Positions 1 to 8,407 are shown, counted from the first letter of the stretch. The stretch is DNA of 34,718 bases from an uncultured Ruminococcus sp. (GCA_947177755.1 CAMWVV010000006.1:1-34718); one strand, 5' to 3'. Made by a program: numbers and translations. Notes: generated by a model from the letters alone, not told the origin.

Positions 1-31
1 ATATAATAATTCAGGAAAGCAGTGATATAAG

Positions 32-2374
32 TTGACTCTTAAAGAGCTTAAAACAGGAAAATATGCCATTATAACGTCTGTCGGCGGTGAAGGTGCATTA
101 AGACAGCATTTTCTTGATATGGGAGTTATTCCAGGAACAGAAGTCACCGTCGTAAAATACGCACCTATGGGTGACCCTATGGAGTTATGTATTCACGGCT
201 ATGAGCTTACTTTGAGACTTGCCGATGCAGACCGTATTGAAGTACAGCCGATTGAAGAAAAGAAAAACGTTCCCGAAAATAATGTAAAATCCCGTAAACC
301 CGAACACCCCGGATTCGGCGAAGGCGGAAAGTTTCACCCGAAAGGAAGTGGTAATCCCCTGCCCGACGGTACAGAGCTTAAATTTGCTCTTGTCGGAAAT
401 CAGAACTGCGGAAAAACCACCCTTTTCAATCGTCTTACAGGCTCAAACCAGCACGTCGGAAATTTTCCGGGGGTTACGGTTGACCGCAAGGACGGTTCTA
501 TAAAAAATCACAGCAACACCAAAGTAACCGATTTGCCCGGTATATATTCAATGTCACCTTACAGCAGGGAAGAAGTAGTTTCACGTAATTTTGTACTGGA
601 AGAAAAACCGCACGCCATTATAAATATAGTCGATGCTACAAATATTGAAAGAAATCTTTACCTTACAATGCAGCTGCTTGAAATGAATATCCCGATGGTT
701 GTCGCTCTCAATATGATGGACGAATTGACTTCAAACGGCGGAAGTATTGATGTAAATGAAATGGAGCTTATGCTTGGCGTGCCTGTTGTACCGATTTCTG
801 CGGCAAAAAATGAGGGTATTGAAGAACTTACAGAACACGCTTTACACGTTGCACATTATCAGGAACGTCCGCAAAGACAGGATTTCTGCAGTGAAAATGA
901 CAACGGCGGTGCGGTTCACCGATGTCTGCACGGCATAAGTCATCTGATTCAGGACCATGCGGAAAATGCAGGTCTGCCGTTAAGATTTTCGGCAGGAAAA
1001 GTTGCCGAAGGCGATGAGCTGATTATTTCCAAACTTATACTTGAACAGAACGAGAAAGAAATGGTTGAACATATTGTATCACAAATGGAAAAGGAGCGTG
1101 GTCTTGACAGAAGTGCGGCAATAGCAGACATGAGATTTTCCTATATACATAAAGTCTGTCAGAACTCCGTCCGCAAGCCGAAAGAAAGTAAGGAGCATAT
1201 AAGAAGTCAGAAGATAGACAAGTTACTTACGGGAAAATATACCGCCATACCGTCATTCATATGCATTATGGCTCTCGTTTTCTGGCTTACTTTCAATGTA
1301 ATCGGTGCATGGCTTCAGGGACTGCTTGAAAACGGTGTAGAAGCCCTTACAAATCTTACGGACAAAGCACTGACTTCCGCAGGAGTAAACGAAACAATTC
1401 ACAGTCTTATCATAGACGGAATTTTTGCAGGTGTGGGAAGTGTTCTGAGTTTCCTGCCGATTATTGTAACACTGTTTCTTTTCCTGTCACTCCTTGAGGA
1501 CAGCGGTTATATCGCAAGAGTTGCATTTTTTATGGATAAGCTCCTGAGAAAAATAGGACTTTCGGGAAGAAGTATAGTTCCACTGTTAATCGGTTTCGGC
1601 TGTACTGTTCCTGCTGTTATGGCAACAAGAACAATGCCGAGCGAACGTGACAGAAAAATGACAATTCTGCTTACGCCGTTCATGAGCTGTACCGCAAAAC
1701 TTCCTATATACGCATTTTTTGTAAACGCTTTTTTCAAAAACCACGGCGGTCTGATTATGGTCGCACTTTATCTTTTCGGAATTATTACGGGAATCCTTAT
1801 CGCCTTTCTTTACAAGGGAACACTTTTCAGAGGTGAGGCTGTACCGTTTGTAATGGAACTCCCTAATTACCGTCTGCCTGCTCCGAAAAACGTCGCCCAG
1901 CTTCTCTGGGAAAAAGCAAAGGACTTTCTGCAAAGAGCCTTTTCGGTAATACTTATAGCAACTGTTGTTGTATGGTTTCTGCAAAGTTTCGACACACATT
2001 TCAATATGGTTGATGATTCAAAAGACAGTATACTTGCGGTAATATCGGGGATTCTGTCACCAATTATGAAACCCATCGGTCTTGGGGACTGGAGAATCTG
2101 CACATCTTTAATCAGCGGTTTCATGGCTAAAGAAAGCGTTGTCTCAACACTTGAAATACTGTTTTCCGACGGTATCACAACGGCAATGAGTTCGGCGGCT
2201 GCATCGTCACTTCTGGTATTCTCACTTATCTATACACCATGTGTTGCAGCTATAGCATCAATAAAGCGTGAACTCGGTACAAAGTGGGCATTTGGCGTAG
2301 TAGTGTGGCAGTGTGTTATTGCATGGGCTGCTGCTTTTACAGTGTACATTATCGGCACTGTCATAGGAGGCTGA
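32..2374 (+). CDS. feoB: FeoA-FeoB fusion ferrous iron transporter
   Basis: GTP-gated ferrous iron uptake protein of the cytoplasmic membrane. Residues 1-75 form a FeoA-type SH3-like domain (LKTGKYAII...LDMGVIPGTEV), here fused to the N-terminus instead of being a separate gene. A charged linker follows. The G domain shows G1 GNQNCGKT at 122-129, G3 DLPG at 167-170 and G4 NMMD at 227-230. From about residue 405 there are repeated hydrophobic segments with the FeoB gate motif GCTVPAVMATR near 525, as expected of the membrane permease. At 780 residues it is a normal FeoB length plus a FeoA domain. The start is TTG at 32, preceded by CAGGAAAG at 12-19. The upstream ATGs are lost to stops or lie outside the window, so a promoter cannot be judged. 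A small Cys-rich membrane protein follows 3 nt later, which is the usual Feo operon partner. Identification is confident. Confidence 0.96.
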   Translation: MTLKELKTGKYAIITSVGGEGALRQHFLDMGVIPGTEVTVVKYAPMGDPMELCIHGYELTLRLADADRIEVQPIEEKKNVPENNVKSRKPEHPGFGEGGKFHPKGSGNPLPDGTELKFALVGNQNCGKTTLFNRLTGSNQHVGNFPGVTVDRKDGSIKNHSNTKVTDLPGIYSMSPYSREEVVSRNFVLEEKPHAIINIVDATNIERNLYLTMQLLEMNIPMVVALNMMDELTSNGGSIDVNEMELMLGVPVVPISAAKNEGIEELTEHALHVAHYQERPQRQDFCSENDNGGAVHRCLHGISHLIQDHAENAGLPLRFSAGKVAEGDELIISKLILEQNEKEMVEHIVSQMEKERGLDRSAAIADMRFSYIHKVCQNSVRKPKESKEHIRSQKIDKLLTGKYTAIPSFICIMALVFWLTFNVIGAWLQGLLENGVEALTNLTDKALTSAGVNETIHSLIIDGIFAGVGSVLSFLPIIVTLFLFLSLLEDSGYIARVAFFMDKLLRKIGLSGRSIVPLLIGFGCTVPAVMATRTMPSERDRKMTILLTPFMSCTAKLPIYAFFVNAFFKNHGGLIMVALYLFGIITGILIAFLYKGTLFRGEAVPFVMELPNYRLPAPKNVAQLLWEKAKDFLQRAFSVILIATVVVWFLQSFDTHFNMVDDSKDSILAVISGILSPIMKPIGLGDWRICTSLISGFMAKESVVSTLEILFSDGITTAMSSAAASSLLVFSLIYTPCVAAIASIKRELGTKWAFGVVVWQCVIAWAAAFTVYIIGTVIGG

Positions 2375-2377
2375 AAT

Positions 2378-2512
2378 ATGAACACGGCTGATATTTTTCT
2401 GATAACTGCAATAGCTGTTTCACTGTTTTCTGCAATAAGAACGTGTATAAAAAGTAAAAAAAATAATAAGTGCAACGGCTGTTGTGCTGAATGCAGCAAA
2501 TGTATAAAATAA
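2378..2512 (+). CDS. Small FeoB-associated Cys-rich membrane protein
   Basis: A 44-residue ORF starting 3 nt after the feoB stop; AGGAGG at 2365-2370, inside the end of feoB, serves as its ribosome binding site. It has one N-terminal hydrophobic segment (residues 5-21), then a basic stretch and a Cys-rich tail with CNGCCAEC and SKC spacing. This matches the small FeoB-associated Cys-rich membrane protein family found next to feoB in Firmicutes, whose role in iron uptake is not settled. The Cys cluster could bind iron or an Fe-S centre on the cytoplasmic side (inference). It is too short for most ORF callers, but its position, ribosome binding site and composition support it. Confidence 0.85.
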   Translation: MNTADIFLITAIAVSLFSAIRTCIKSKKNNKCNGCCAECSKCIK

Positions 2513-2515
2513 AAA

Positions 2516-2550
2516 AACGGGTCACCCTGCTTAATGCAAGGTGACCTGTT
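2516..2550. terminator. Bidirectional terminator between feo and the GH9/GH16 gene
   Basis: A 15-bp stem (2516-2530 with 2536-2550, one mismatch and one G-T pair) with loop TTAAT. On the minus strand it is followed by TTTTTTT, making a strong intrinsic terminator for the glycosidase gene ending at 2577. On the plus strand the U-tract is weak (CTACATTATATTT), so it works less well for the feo operon. Confidence 0.8.
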
Positions 2551-2576
2551 CTACATTATATTTGAGAGGACTTCTG

Positions 2577-5500
2577 TTATTTATTGTATGTTACCCACTG
2601 ATAACGTGCTGTAAGAGGTGTTTTGCCGTTGAAAGGATTAAGCCATTCGTCAACAGTTATTCCGGGCCATACATTCATCATGATTTTTCCGGCAGTTGAC
2701 GGAATATCACTTGTTGCTTTATATACTTCCTTGCCGTCAACATACCATGTTATGTGGTCGGGCTGCCAGTCAAAACCATATGTGTGGAATCCCTCTGAAG
2801 CGTCAAAGCCGAGGTCATACATATACTCATGATTTCCGACACCGTTTGTATAATAGTTAAGCTGTACTTTTGTTGTATCCTTGCCGAGAATCTCAATGTC
2901 GATTTCGTCCCAAGGGTTATTGTCTGTTGGTCCTGTATAGGTAAAGAACGAAGATACAACACCGTCATTCTTTATAGCCTGCATTGAAGTTTCATAATAG
3001 CCGTACTGGTAAAAATCCTGAGTTCTGTACTCTGCACCTGAATAATTATATTTTCCTGAATGGTCTTTATCAATGGTGAGATTGAGTACACCGCCGTCAA
3101 AAGAAGTATTCTGCTTATACCAGCCACAGTCGAAACAGCTTCCGTTTGTCCAGCCGTCTGAAGCAAAGAATACAGGTGTTTCACCCTTTCTGAAATCGGC
3201 AACTACTGTTGCTTTGTCGTTCATTGGTGTACCGTAATCTTTAATTCCCGAAACAGACGGTGAATAAGATGTTGCTGTAGTTGTAGTAGTGGTCTTCTCC
3301 GAAACAGATGTAGTTGTTACAGCAGTAGTCGTTGTTGTTGTCACGTCGGGCGTTTCGCTTGAGGAATCGTTTTCCAGACTGTCATAATCGAAATCATCAT
3401 AAAGCGGAAGGTCTTTGGCGGAAAGTGTTTTTGATTCAACATACTGAATTACCAAAGCGTCTTTTATTGTAATGCCATCTCCGTGGTTTGCAACATCAGC
3501 ATTTATTTTACCCTGTGCAGAAAGTTTATATTTGTCGGGGTTCGCTATTGACTGCATTATAAGTACAGCGTCGTTAATACCTACTTCTCCGTCTTCATCT
3601 GCATCGCCCCAAAGAATATTATTGTCATCGTTCTGTGCGGGACTGCTTTCTGTAAGAGTAAGGAGATAAGTAAGAGGTGAGTTCCAGTAAATAGTTATTT
3701 CATTTGTCGAATAGCTTTCGGAATTGTCAACATAGCACTTTGCAGGCGGTAAATCACGACAATATGCCTTTGCCGCACTGTCTTCAAGAGCTGAGTTTAC
3801 ACCGCCTACAAGCATACCTTTCATAGCGGTCTCTTTAGCCATTGACGGTCTGTGGTGGGGATTCTGCGGTGATACTGTTCCGAAACCTGTCACAAAACAT
3901 TCACCAATAGGATTTACACCTAAAAGATAATCAAGCTGACCCTGTGCGTTGTCAAGGTATTTCTGTTCGCCTGTCAGCTGATAAGCAACACCAAGAATAA
4001 TACCAGAATTGGCAACAGTCATATTACTGCCCCAGTTGAATTTTGTCTGTGATACGCCGTAGGCGGAGCTTTCGGAAACTGATACGAATTTATCAGCCTG
4101 TGTTATAATGCTGTTGCAGGCATTTTTATAGATGTCAGATTCCTTGTCTATACCTTCCATTGTGGCAATAGCAATGTTACCATAGTCGCCGACTGTTGCC
4201 CAGTCAAGACCCGTTGCAGATGATACATCTGAAAGATAGCCGTTATCACCTGTTGCACGGTAAAGCTGTAAAGATGCCCAGTAAATTTCATCTCTTGCAT
4301 TCCTGTCTTCATAAGCACCCGTTGTAATATCATCGGGATTTGCAAGATAAAGCTCGTTCGGGTTTGCTTTTGCCCACGCATAAGCCTTTTTGGCAGCTTC
4401 AAGGCAGGTATTCGCAAAGTTTGCGTCAACGTCCTTGTAAACTTCATAGGCAAGAGCCATAGATGCAGCAAAGTCAGCAGTGGAAGTTGTTGTTTCAGGC
4501 ATTACAATAAGCGGTTTTGTTTCCTTTTCGGGCATTACATATCCTGGGAAAGTATCGCAGGTAACCTTATGATAAACACCGCCTGTATTCTTGTTCTGCA
4601 TTTTCAGCATCCATTCAAGTTCATAACGGGCTTCGTCAAGAACGTCAGCAGTACCGTTTCCGCTTTCGGGAATACCTATATTGTCGCTGTACATTTCAGG
4701 ATTTGCCTTATAAGCATAGAGCAGGTCAGCAACTGCCTTTGCAGCAGGAACTACATAACGACCATAGTCGCCAGCATCATGCCAACCGCCGCTTACGTCA
4801 ATCTTCTGGTCTGTATGATAGATAGTTGCGATTGTATCATGACATGAAGCATGACCGAAAGTCTCATCTTTTACTTCAGTTCCGCAACGCTGTAAATACA
4901 GCATTCTTATACTGTCGTCAAGCAGATTGTTGTAAACTTTGTCAGAGATTTCAAAAACATATGAGTCATCAAGTCCGCCGTATGAGATGTAATATCTTCC
5001 TGGAGTTTTAACCTCTGAAAAATCAGCTTTATAGTTTGTTTCATTAGCCAGATTATTATTGATTGCCTCTGAAACAACACCATGATACACTACTTCATTT
5101 GTATCAGCATTTATAACTGAAAATTCATTTGTATTTACAGTATCAGCGTTTTTGATTACAGCAAATTTCTTTGAATCAGGTCTATAGCCCACCTGATTAG
5201 TAACTATCTGCGGTTCATAAGGACGTGACGCACTGTAGTCAACATTGCTGTCGTCAATGAGTTCAAGTGAAACATTGTCAAGGTAAATTGTATGTTCAGG
5301 AAGTTCACCGTCTTGTTTCTGTAATCCGCAGTTGAAACAGAATTTTGTCATGATGTCTGTTTCCTCTTCCATTGTAAACTCATAATCAATAGTCTGAGGC
5401 TCTGTTGTAACATCAATACCTTTCCAAGTATAAGCCTGATATGTGCCGCCGTTCTGCTGAATCATGGACTCAACATAGCGTGGAATGGTAGCTGAAATGT

Positions 5501-5804
5501 CAAATTTAAGACGATATACACCGTTCTGATAAAGCGGAACTATATCATAGAACATCTGTACAGCATAATTGAGCGTACCCTGCTTTGTAACATTAAGTGC
5601 AAGCCTGCCGTTATCTGTAGTAAGAGTACAAGCACCGCCACTCTCCTTATATGTACCCCAGCCGAAAGTACCGCTTTCAAAAGTTGAATTTTCAATTATA
5701 TTTGACGCTGCAATTGCAGGTACAGATATAACAGGAAGTGCCGATGCCATGACACTGCACATTGCAAAAACTGCTGCACAGCGTTTCAATATATTTTTTT
5801 TCAT
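2577..5804 (-). CDS. Secreted cellulosomal enzyme: CBM4/9 - GH9 - dockerin - GH16
   Basis: A 1075-residue bifunctional plant-polysaccharide hydrolase, secreted and built for cellulosome assembly. Visible order: signal peptide (1-33, MKKN...IPAIAA-like), a CBM4/9-like beta-sandwich (about 35-185), an Ig-like CelD_N domain (about 197-288), and a GH9 catalytic domain (about 290-720). The GH9 domain has DAGDYG at 343-348 (catalytic Asp pair), NPHHRPS at 648-654, and acid Glu702 in NEITIYW. A type I-like dockerin with two calcium-loop/helix repeats (734-759 and 768-792) follows, then a Thr/Ser linker (820-850). Last is a GH16 domain (about 858-1075) with catalytic EIDIE at 967-971, typical of beta-1,3-1,4-glucanases (lichenases). 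Expected substrates are cellulose or xyloglucan for GH9 and mixed-linkage glucan for GH16. A dockerin between two catalytic modules recalls R. flavefaciens XynD (GH11-CBM22-Doc-GH16). Ribosome binding site GAGAGGAG lies about 9 nt upstream of the ATG. The gene appears monocistronic. Confidence 0.95.
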   Translation of the reverse strand: MKKNILKRCAAVFAMCSVMASALPVISVPAIAASNIIENSTFESGTFGWGTYKESGGACTLTTDNGRLALNVTKQGTLNYAVQMFYDIVPLYQNGVYRLKFDISATIPRYVESMIQQNGGTYQAYTWKGIDVTTEPQTIDYEFTMEEETDIMTKFCFNCGLQKQDGELPEHTIYLDNVSLELIDDSNVDYSASRPYEPQIVTNQVGYRPDSKKFAVIKNADTVNTNEFSVINADTNEVVYHGVVSEAINNNLANETNYKADFSEVKTPGRYYISYGGLDDSYVFEISDKVYNNLLDDSIRMLYLQRCGTEVKDETFGHASCHDTIATIYHTDQKIDVSGGWHDAGDYGRYVVPAAKAVADLLYAYKANPEMYSDNIGIPESGNGTADVLDEARYELEWMLKMQNKNTGGVYHKVTCDTFPGYVMPEKETKPLIVMPETTTSTADFAASMALAYEVYKDVDANFANTCLEAAKKAYAWAKANPNELYLANPDDITTGAYEDRNARDEIYWASLQLYRATGDNGYLSDVSSATGLDWATVGDYGNIAIATMEGIDKESDIYKNACNSIITQADKFVSVSESSAYGVSQTKFNWGSNMTVANSGIILGVAYQLTGEQKYLDNAQGQLDYLLGVNPIGECFVTGFGTVSPQNPHHRPSMAKETAMKGMLVGGVNSALEDSAAKAYCRDLPPAKCYVDNSESYSTNEITIYWNSPLTYLLTLTESSPAQNDDNNILWGDADEDGEVGINDAVLIMQSIANPDKYKLSAQGKINADVANHGDGITIKDALVIQYVESKTLSAKDLPLYDDFDYDSLENDSSSETPDVTTTTTTAVTTTSVSEKTTTTTTATSYSPSVSGIKDYGTPMNDKATVVADFRKGETPVFFASDGWTNGSCFDCGWYKQNTSFDGGVLNLTIDKDHSGKYNYSGAEYRTQDFYQYGYYETSMQAIKNDGVVSSFFTYTGPTDNNPWDEIDIEILGKDTTKVQLNYYTNGVGNHEYMYDLGFDASEGFHTYGFDWQPDHITWYVDGKEVYKATSDIPSTAGKIMMNVWPGITVDEWLNPFNGKTPLTARYQWVTYNK

Positions 5805-5850
5805 TTAATAAACTCCTCTCAAATTTTTAATAACGTTTATCATTATCCCA

Positions 5851-5879
5851 ATTATAATACATTTCTGCACATAAATATA
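5851..5879 (-). promoter_or_regulatory. Promoter of the GH9/GH16 gene with a weak -35
   Basis: On the minus strand a perfect -10 TATAAT (5851-5856) lies about 46 nt upstream of the start codon. The hexamer 17 nt further upstream is TATATT, a poor -35. Such a promoter would suit dependence on an activator, and the AraC-type gene next door is the obvious candidate (inference). Confidence 0.6.
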
Positions 5880-5915
5880 TAAATTTGATGATAAAAATAG
5901 TAAAATCATGACATA

Positions 5916-6653
5916 TTAAAAATCAAGTACCTTATATTGTTTCTTATACTGCTTGGGAGTAAGACCCATTTGTTTTCTGAAAATCTTTATAAAATGACTC
6001 TGTGAACTGAAACCGAGCAGATTACTTATTTCAAGGTCGCTGTATTCCGTGAAAAGCAGAAGTGAAGAAGCTTCTTCAATCTTTAATTTATTTACGTATT
6101 CGCTGAATGCAACACCCGTTTCCTGCTTGAAAAGTCTGGAAAGATATGCAGGACTTATTTTCAGATATTCCGCCGCTTCGTCAATAAGAATACGGCTGTG
6201 TGCATGACTTATTATATAATCAACCGCACGCACTATCTGTTTTGAATATACCTTTTCAAACTTTATCTTTCTCATTCGTGTGGTATATCCCTCAATCATT
6301 TCGGAATGAACCGCACGCACTTCTTCCTCTGTTCTGCATTTGTCTGTCCTCATTATATAAAAATCACTCAGACTGTAAGATTCTTCAGGAGACATTCCGC
6401 CGTTTATGCAGTAACGTGCTATCAAGGCAGCAAGCACAACCATATGATATTTTAAATTCCTTAGCGAATCTTCACTTAATATTCCGCACCCTTCACTGAA
6501 AAGCGGTTTCATGAACATACGCACAAGTTCCATATTCCCCAAACATATACTTTTATAAAAAGCAAGTTCACGGTCAAATGAAGTGTGTCTGAAATCCTCT
6601 TCATGCTGTTCAAATAAATGTTCCGCAAGAATTTTTTCAGTATTTTCACCCAT
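5916..6653 (-). CDS. AraC-family transcriptional regulator
   Basis: A 245-residue protein with a C-terminal AraC/XylS DNA-binding domain at about 140-242. The first helix-turn-helix is in LIDEAAEYLKISPAYLSRLF and the second ends with the family signature around GFSSQSHFIKIFRKQMGLTPKQYKK. The N-terminal 135 residues are helical and match no sugar-binding cupin that I can recognise. The gene lies 111 nt upstream of the cellulosomal GH9/GH16 gene on the same strand, with a separate promoter for each. That makes it a likely local regulator of that enzyme in response to plant sugars, though neither ligand nor target is shown. Start ATG is preceded by GAAAGAGGGG. Confidence 0.9.
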   Translation of the reverse strand: MGENTEKILAEHLFEQHEEDFRHTSFDRELAFYKSICLGNMELVRMFMKPLFSEGCGILSEDSLRNLKYHMVVLAALIARYCINGGMSPEESYSLSDFYIMRTDKCRTEEEVRAVHSEMIEGYTTRMRKIKFEKVYSKQIVRAVDYIISHAHSRILIDEAAEYLKISPAYLSRLFKQETGVAFSEYVNKLKIEEASSLLLFTEYSDLEISNLLGFSSQSHFIKIFRKQMGLTPKQYKKQYKVLDF

Positions 6654-6677
6654 AAAAACACCCCTCTTTCAGAAATA

Positions 6678-6707
6678 ATTATAACACATATCAGGTCAAA
6701 ACGTCAA
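6678..6707 (-). promoter_or_regulatory. Promoter of the araC-type gene
   Basis: Minus strand TTGACG (6702-6707), 18-nt spacer, TATAAT (6678-6683), about 25 nt upstream of the start codon. It lies back to back with the promoter of the divergent hypothetical gene at 6733-6761. Confidence 0.7.
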
Positions 6708-6732
6708 TGTAAAATATATTTTATTCATATAC

Positions 6733-6761
6733 TTGAAAAAACATTTTAAATATGTTATAAT
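6733..6761 (+). promoter_or_regulatory. Promoter of the hypothetical gene cluster
   Basis: TTGAAA (6733-6738), 17-nt spacer, TATAAT (6756-6761). A second TATAAT sits at 6766-6771. The motif overlaps a TTG that would extend the downstream ORF, so the ATG at 6796 is the better start. Confidence 0.8.
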
Positions 6762-6795
6762 TCTGTATAATACATTTAAAAAGGAGAAGTCTGCC

Positions 6796-7344
6796 ATGAG
6801 AAAGTTTGCAATATATAAGTCGGAAACAGGATATTATTATTATGAATATTTTGACAGTATTGAACAGCTGAACGGTACGCATCTTGAAAATATAGTGACT
6901 GCGGACAAACTTCCTATTGTAGCCGACGACAAGGGCGGTTATTTCTGCTTTAAAGAAAATGACTACAAATTTGTCGAACTCATTGAAACGGACAAGGACT
7001 GTCCACTTCCCCTTGAAAAAATGTTCTTCAAAAATGACGAAAATTTCAAGCTGGGCTGGATTTCTCCCGACGGCGACACTTATTCATGTGAATATACGGG
7101 TCATACAAAATCCGCCCGTATGATTGCACAGAAATTTTTTCCTGATACAAAGTTTCCTGAGCGTACTCTAGGAAAACACGGCTGGTTAAAGGTCATTGAC
7201 TCGTGGAACGGCACAGAACGTGAACACGGACAGTTTGTCTATTCCCTTAACGGCAGGCTTACCAACCGTCAGATTAATAAGCTTTTCGACTTGGGACTTT
7301 ATGACAATCCCGAAGTAAAGGAGTTGCTTGATAATTATGATTAA
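6796..7344 (+). CDS. Hypothetical protein, first gene of a small cluster
   Basis: A 182-residue protein I do not recognise. I chose ATG 6796 because AAGGAGAAG (6781-6789) sits just upstream and the longer TTG start would lie inside the promoter. It is soluble, Tyr/Phe-rich and acidic, with no signal peptide or membrane segment. The middle contains a stretch around TGHTKSARMIAQKFFPDTKF followed by LGKHGWLKVIDSW, and the end has a helix (NRQINKLFDLGLYDNPEVKEL). The next gene overlaps its last 8 nt, so the two are translationally linked. No function is assigned. Confidence 0.8.
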   Translation: MRKFAIYKSETGYYYYEYFDSIEQLNGTHLENIVTADKLPIVADDKGGYFCFKENDYKFVELIETDKDCPLPLEKMFFKNDENFKLGWISPDGDTYSCEYTGHTKSARMIAQKFFPDTKFPERTLGKHGWLKVIDSWNGTEREHGQFVYSLNGRLTNRQINKLFDLGLYDNPEVKELLDNYD

Positions 7345-7371
7345 AGATTTGACTGATATTTTCAGAAAAGG
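7337..7371 (+). repeat. 35-bp exact repeat, copy 1 (gene duplication)
   Basis: The first 35 nt of the intact gene are identical to positions 7815-7849 of the broken paralogue. Further high identity appears near their 3' ends, around the LLDGRISFDS codons (7697-7725 and 8305-8334). This points to a recent tandem duplication. Confidence 0.9.
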
Positions 7372-7801
7372 CATTATTAACTCAGCAGGTTACAATCCGG
7401 AAATAATTGAGCATCAACTTGAAAATCTTACGAATATATGCCTCTGGTATGATGATTGGCACTTTAGCTGGTATTATATATACATCAAAGACGAAAAAGG
7501 AATGACAGAAAATTGCGGTTTTTTGTCAACACATTTTCCTGTTGCACTTCTTATGAAAAACTGCCCCGATAATGTGCGTAATCTTCTGAAAAACAATAAT
7601 ATTTTTACCGGCAATTTCAGTCGGAGATGTTCATGTGATGAGGAAATTCTCAAACAGTACGCTTCGGAAGAATTAAACATTGTTGATGACCGTAAACTTC
7701 TTGACGGCAGAATATCTTTTGATTCCAAGGAGTTTGAAATAATCTGCTCCTACTATTATACAGACCCTTATGATTTTGACTTCTATATTTTACTTGATTA
7801 A
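7337..7801 (+). CDS. Hypothetical protein, intact paralogue of the following broken gene
   Basis: A 154-residue protein of unknown function. I chose ATG 7337 because the paralogue at 7815 begins with the same residues (MIKDLTDIFRKGI). It is acidic and aromatic-rich, with no membrane segment. Recognisable blocks shared with the paralogue are the N-terminus, FPVALLMKNCPDN, SRRCSCDEEILKQYA, DDRKLLDGRISFDS and a Tyr/Asp-rich C-terminus (PYDFDFY). It overlaps the preceding gene by 8 nt. Clusters of small, duplicated acidic proteins like this can be immunity proteins, but no toxin gene is visible here, so that is only a possibility. Confidence 0.8.
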   Translation: MIKDLTDIFRKGIINSAGYNPEIIEHQLENLTNICLWYDDWHFSWYYIYIKDEKGMTENCGFLSTHFPVALLMKNCPDNVRNLLKNNNIFTGNFSRRCSCDEEILKQYASEELNIVDDRKLLDGRISFDSKEFEIICSYYYTDPYDFDFYILLD

Positions 7802-7814
7802 AGAGGTGATAACT

Positions 7815-7849
7815 ATGATTAAAGATTTGACTGATATTTTCAGAAAAGG
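7815..7849 (+). repeat. 35-bp exact repeat, copy 2 (gene duplication)
   Basis: Identical to 7337-7371. The two direct repeats, 478 bp apart, could recombine and delete one gene copy. Confidence 0.9.
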
Positions 7850-8407
7850 TATTTTAAATTCAGCAGACTACAACCCAAAGTCTATTAAGAATAAACTTGA
7901 AACTCTGCCTGATATATGGTGCAGATTCGATGACGATTCTCTTTGGAACTGGTATTGGATTAGCAAAGGTAAAGATTACCCAGTTATAGAAGAACCTCAT
8001 GTTTTTTTTCATCACCATTTCCTGCTTGCTTGTTAGAATACTGTCCCGACGATATCCGTAAACAGCTCGAAGAAAACGGAATACTGATTAAAAATGAAGA
8101 ATACGGAGTTATAGAAAATTATGGGGTCTTATCAAAAGAATTTCCAGTTGCCTTGTTAATGGAAAACTGTCCCAACAATATTCGTCAACTGCTTGAAGAA
8201 AATGACATACTTATTGACGATTTCAGCCGGAAATGCTCCTGTGATGAAGAAATTCTTAAACAGTACGCACCGCAGTCAAGTTTACGCATTATCGACGACA
8301 GAAAGCTTCTTGACGGCAGAATATCTTTTGATTCGCAGGAGTTTATAACAATCTGTTCTTTTCACTATATGTCACCTTATGATTTCGATTTCTATGATAT
8401 TATATGA
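7815..8407 (+). pseudogene. Frameshifted paralogue of the preceding hypothetical gene, with an internal tandem duplication
   Basis: The reading frame opens at ATG 7815 (ribosome binding site AAAGAGGTGAT) and ends at a TAG at 8034-8036. A second frame, offset by -1, continues the homology to TGA 8405-8407. The join falls in a run of eight T (8002-8009). Moving back one base there changes VFFHHHFLLAC-stop to VFFSSPFPACLLEYCPDD, which aligns with the FLSTHFPVALLMKNCPDN block of the upstream paralogue. The downstream part also holds a tandem duplication of about 40 residues: EYCPDDIRKQLEENGILI is followed by MENCPNNIRQLLEENDILI. The product is either dead through loss of one T, phase-variable, or made by -1 slippage on T TTT TTT. 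With the shift it would be about 197 residues. Confidence 0.8.

Noticed and set aside
1586-1999. Long antisense reading frames inside feoB, pflB, ddh and the MoxR-vWA genes
   Set aside because: They overlap confident genes completely, lack ribosome binding sites and show no recognisable motif.
3290-3340. Thr-codon repeats as a microsatellite or CRISPR-like array
   Set aside because: They encode the Thr/Ser linker between dockerin and GH16, an ordinary low-complexity linker.
6733-6795. TTG at 6733 as the start of the first hypothetical gene
   Set aside because: It is the -35 hexamer of a near-perfect promoter; ATG 6796 has a good ribosome binding site.
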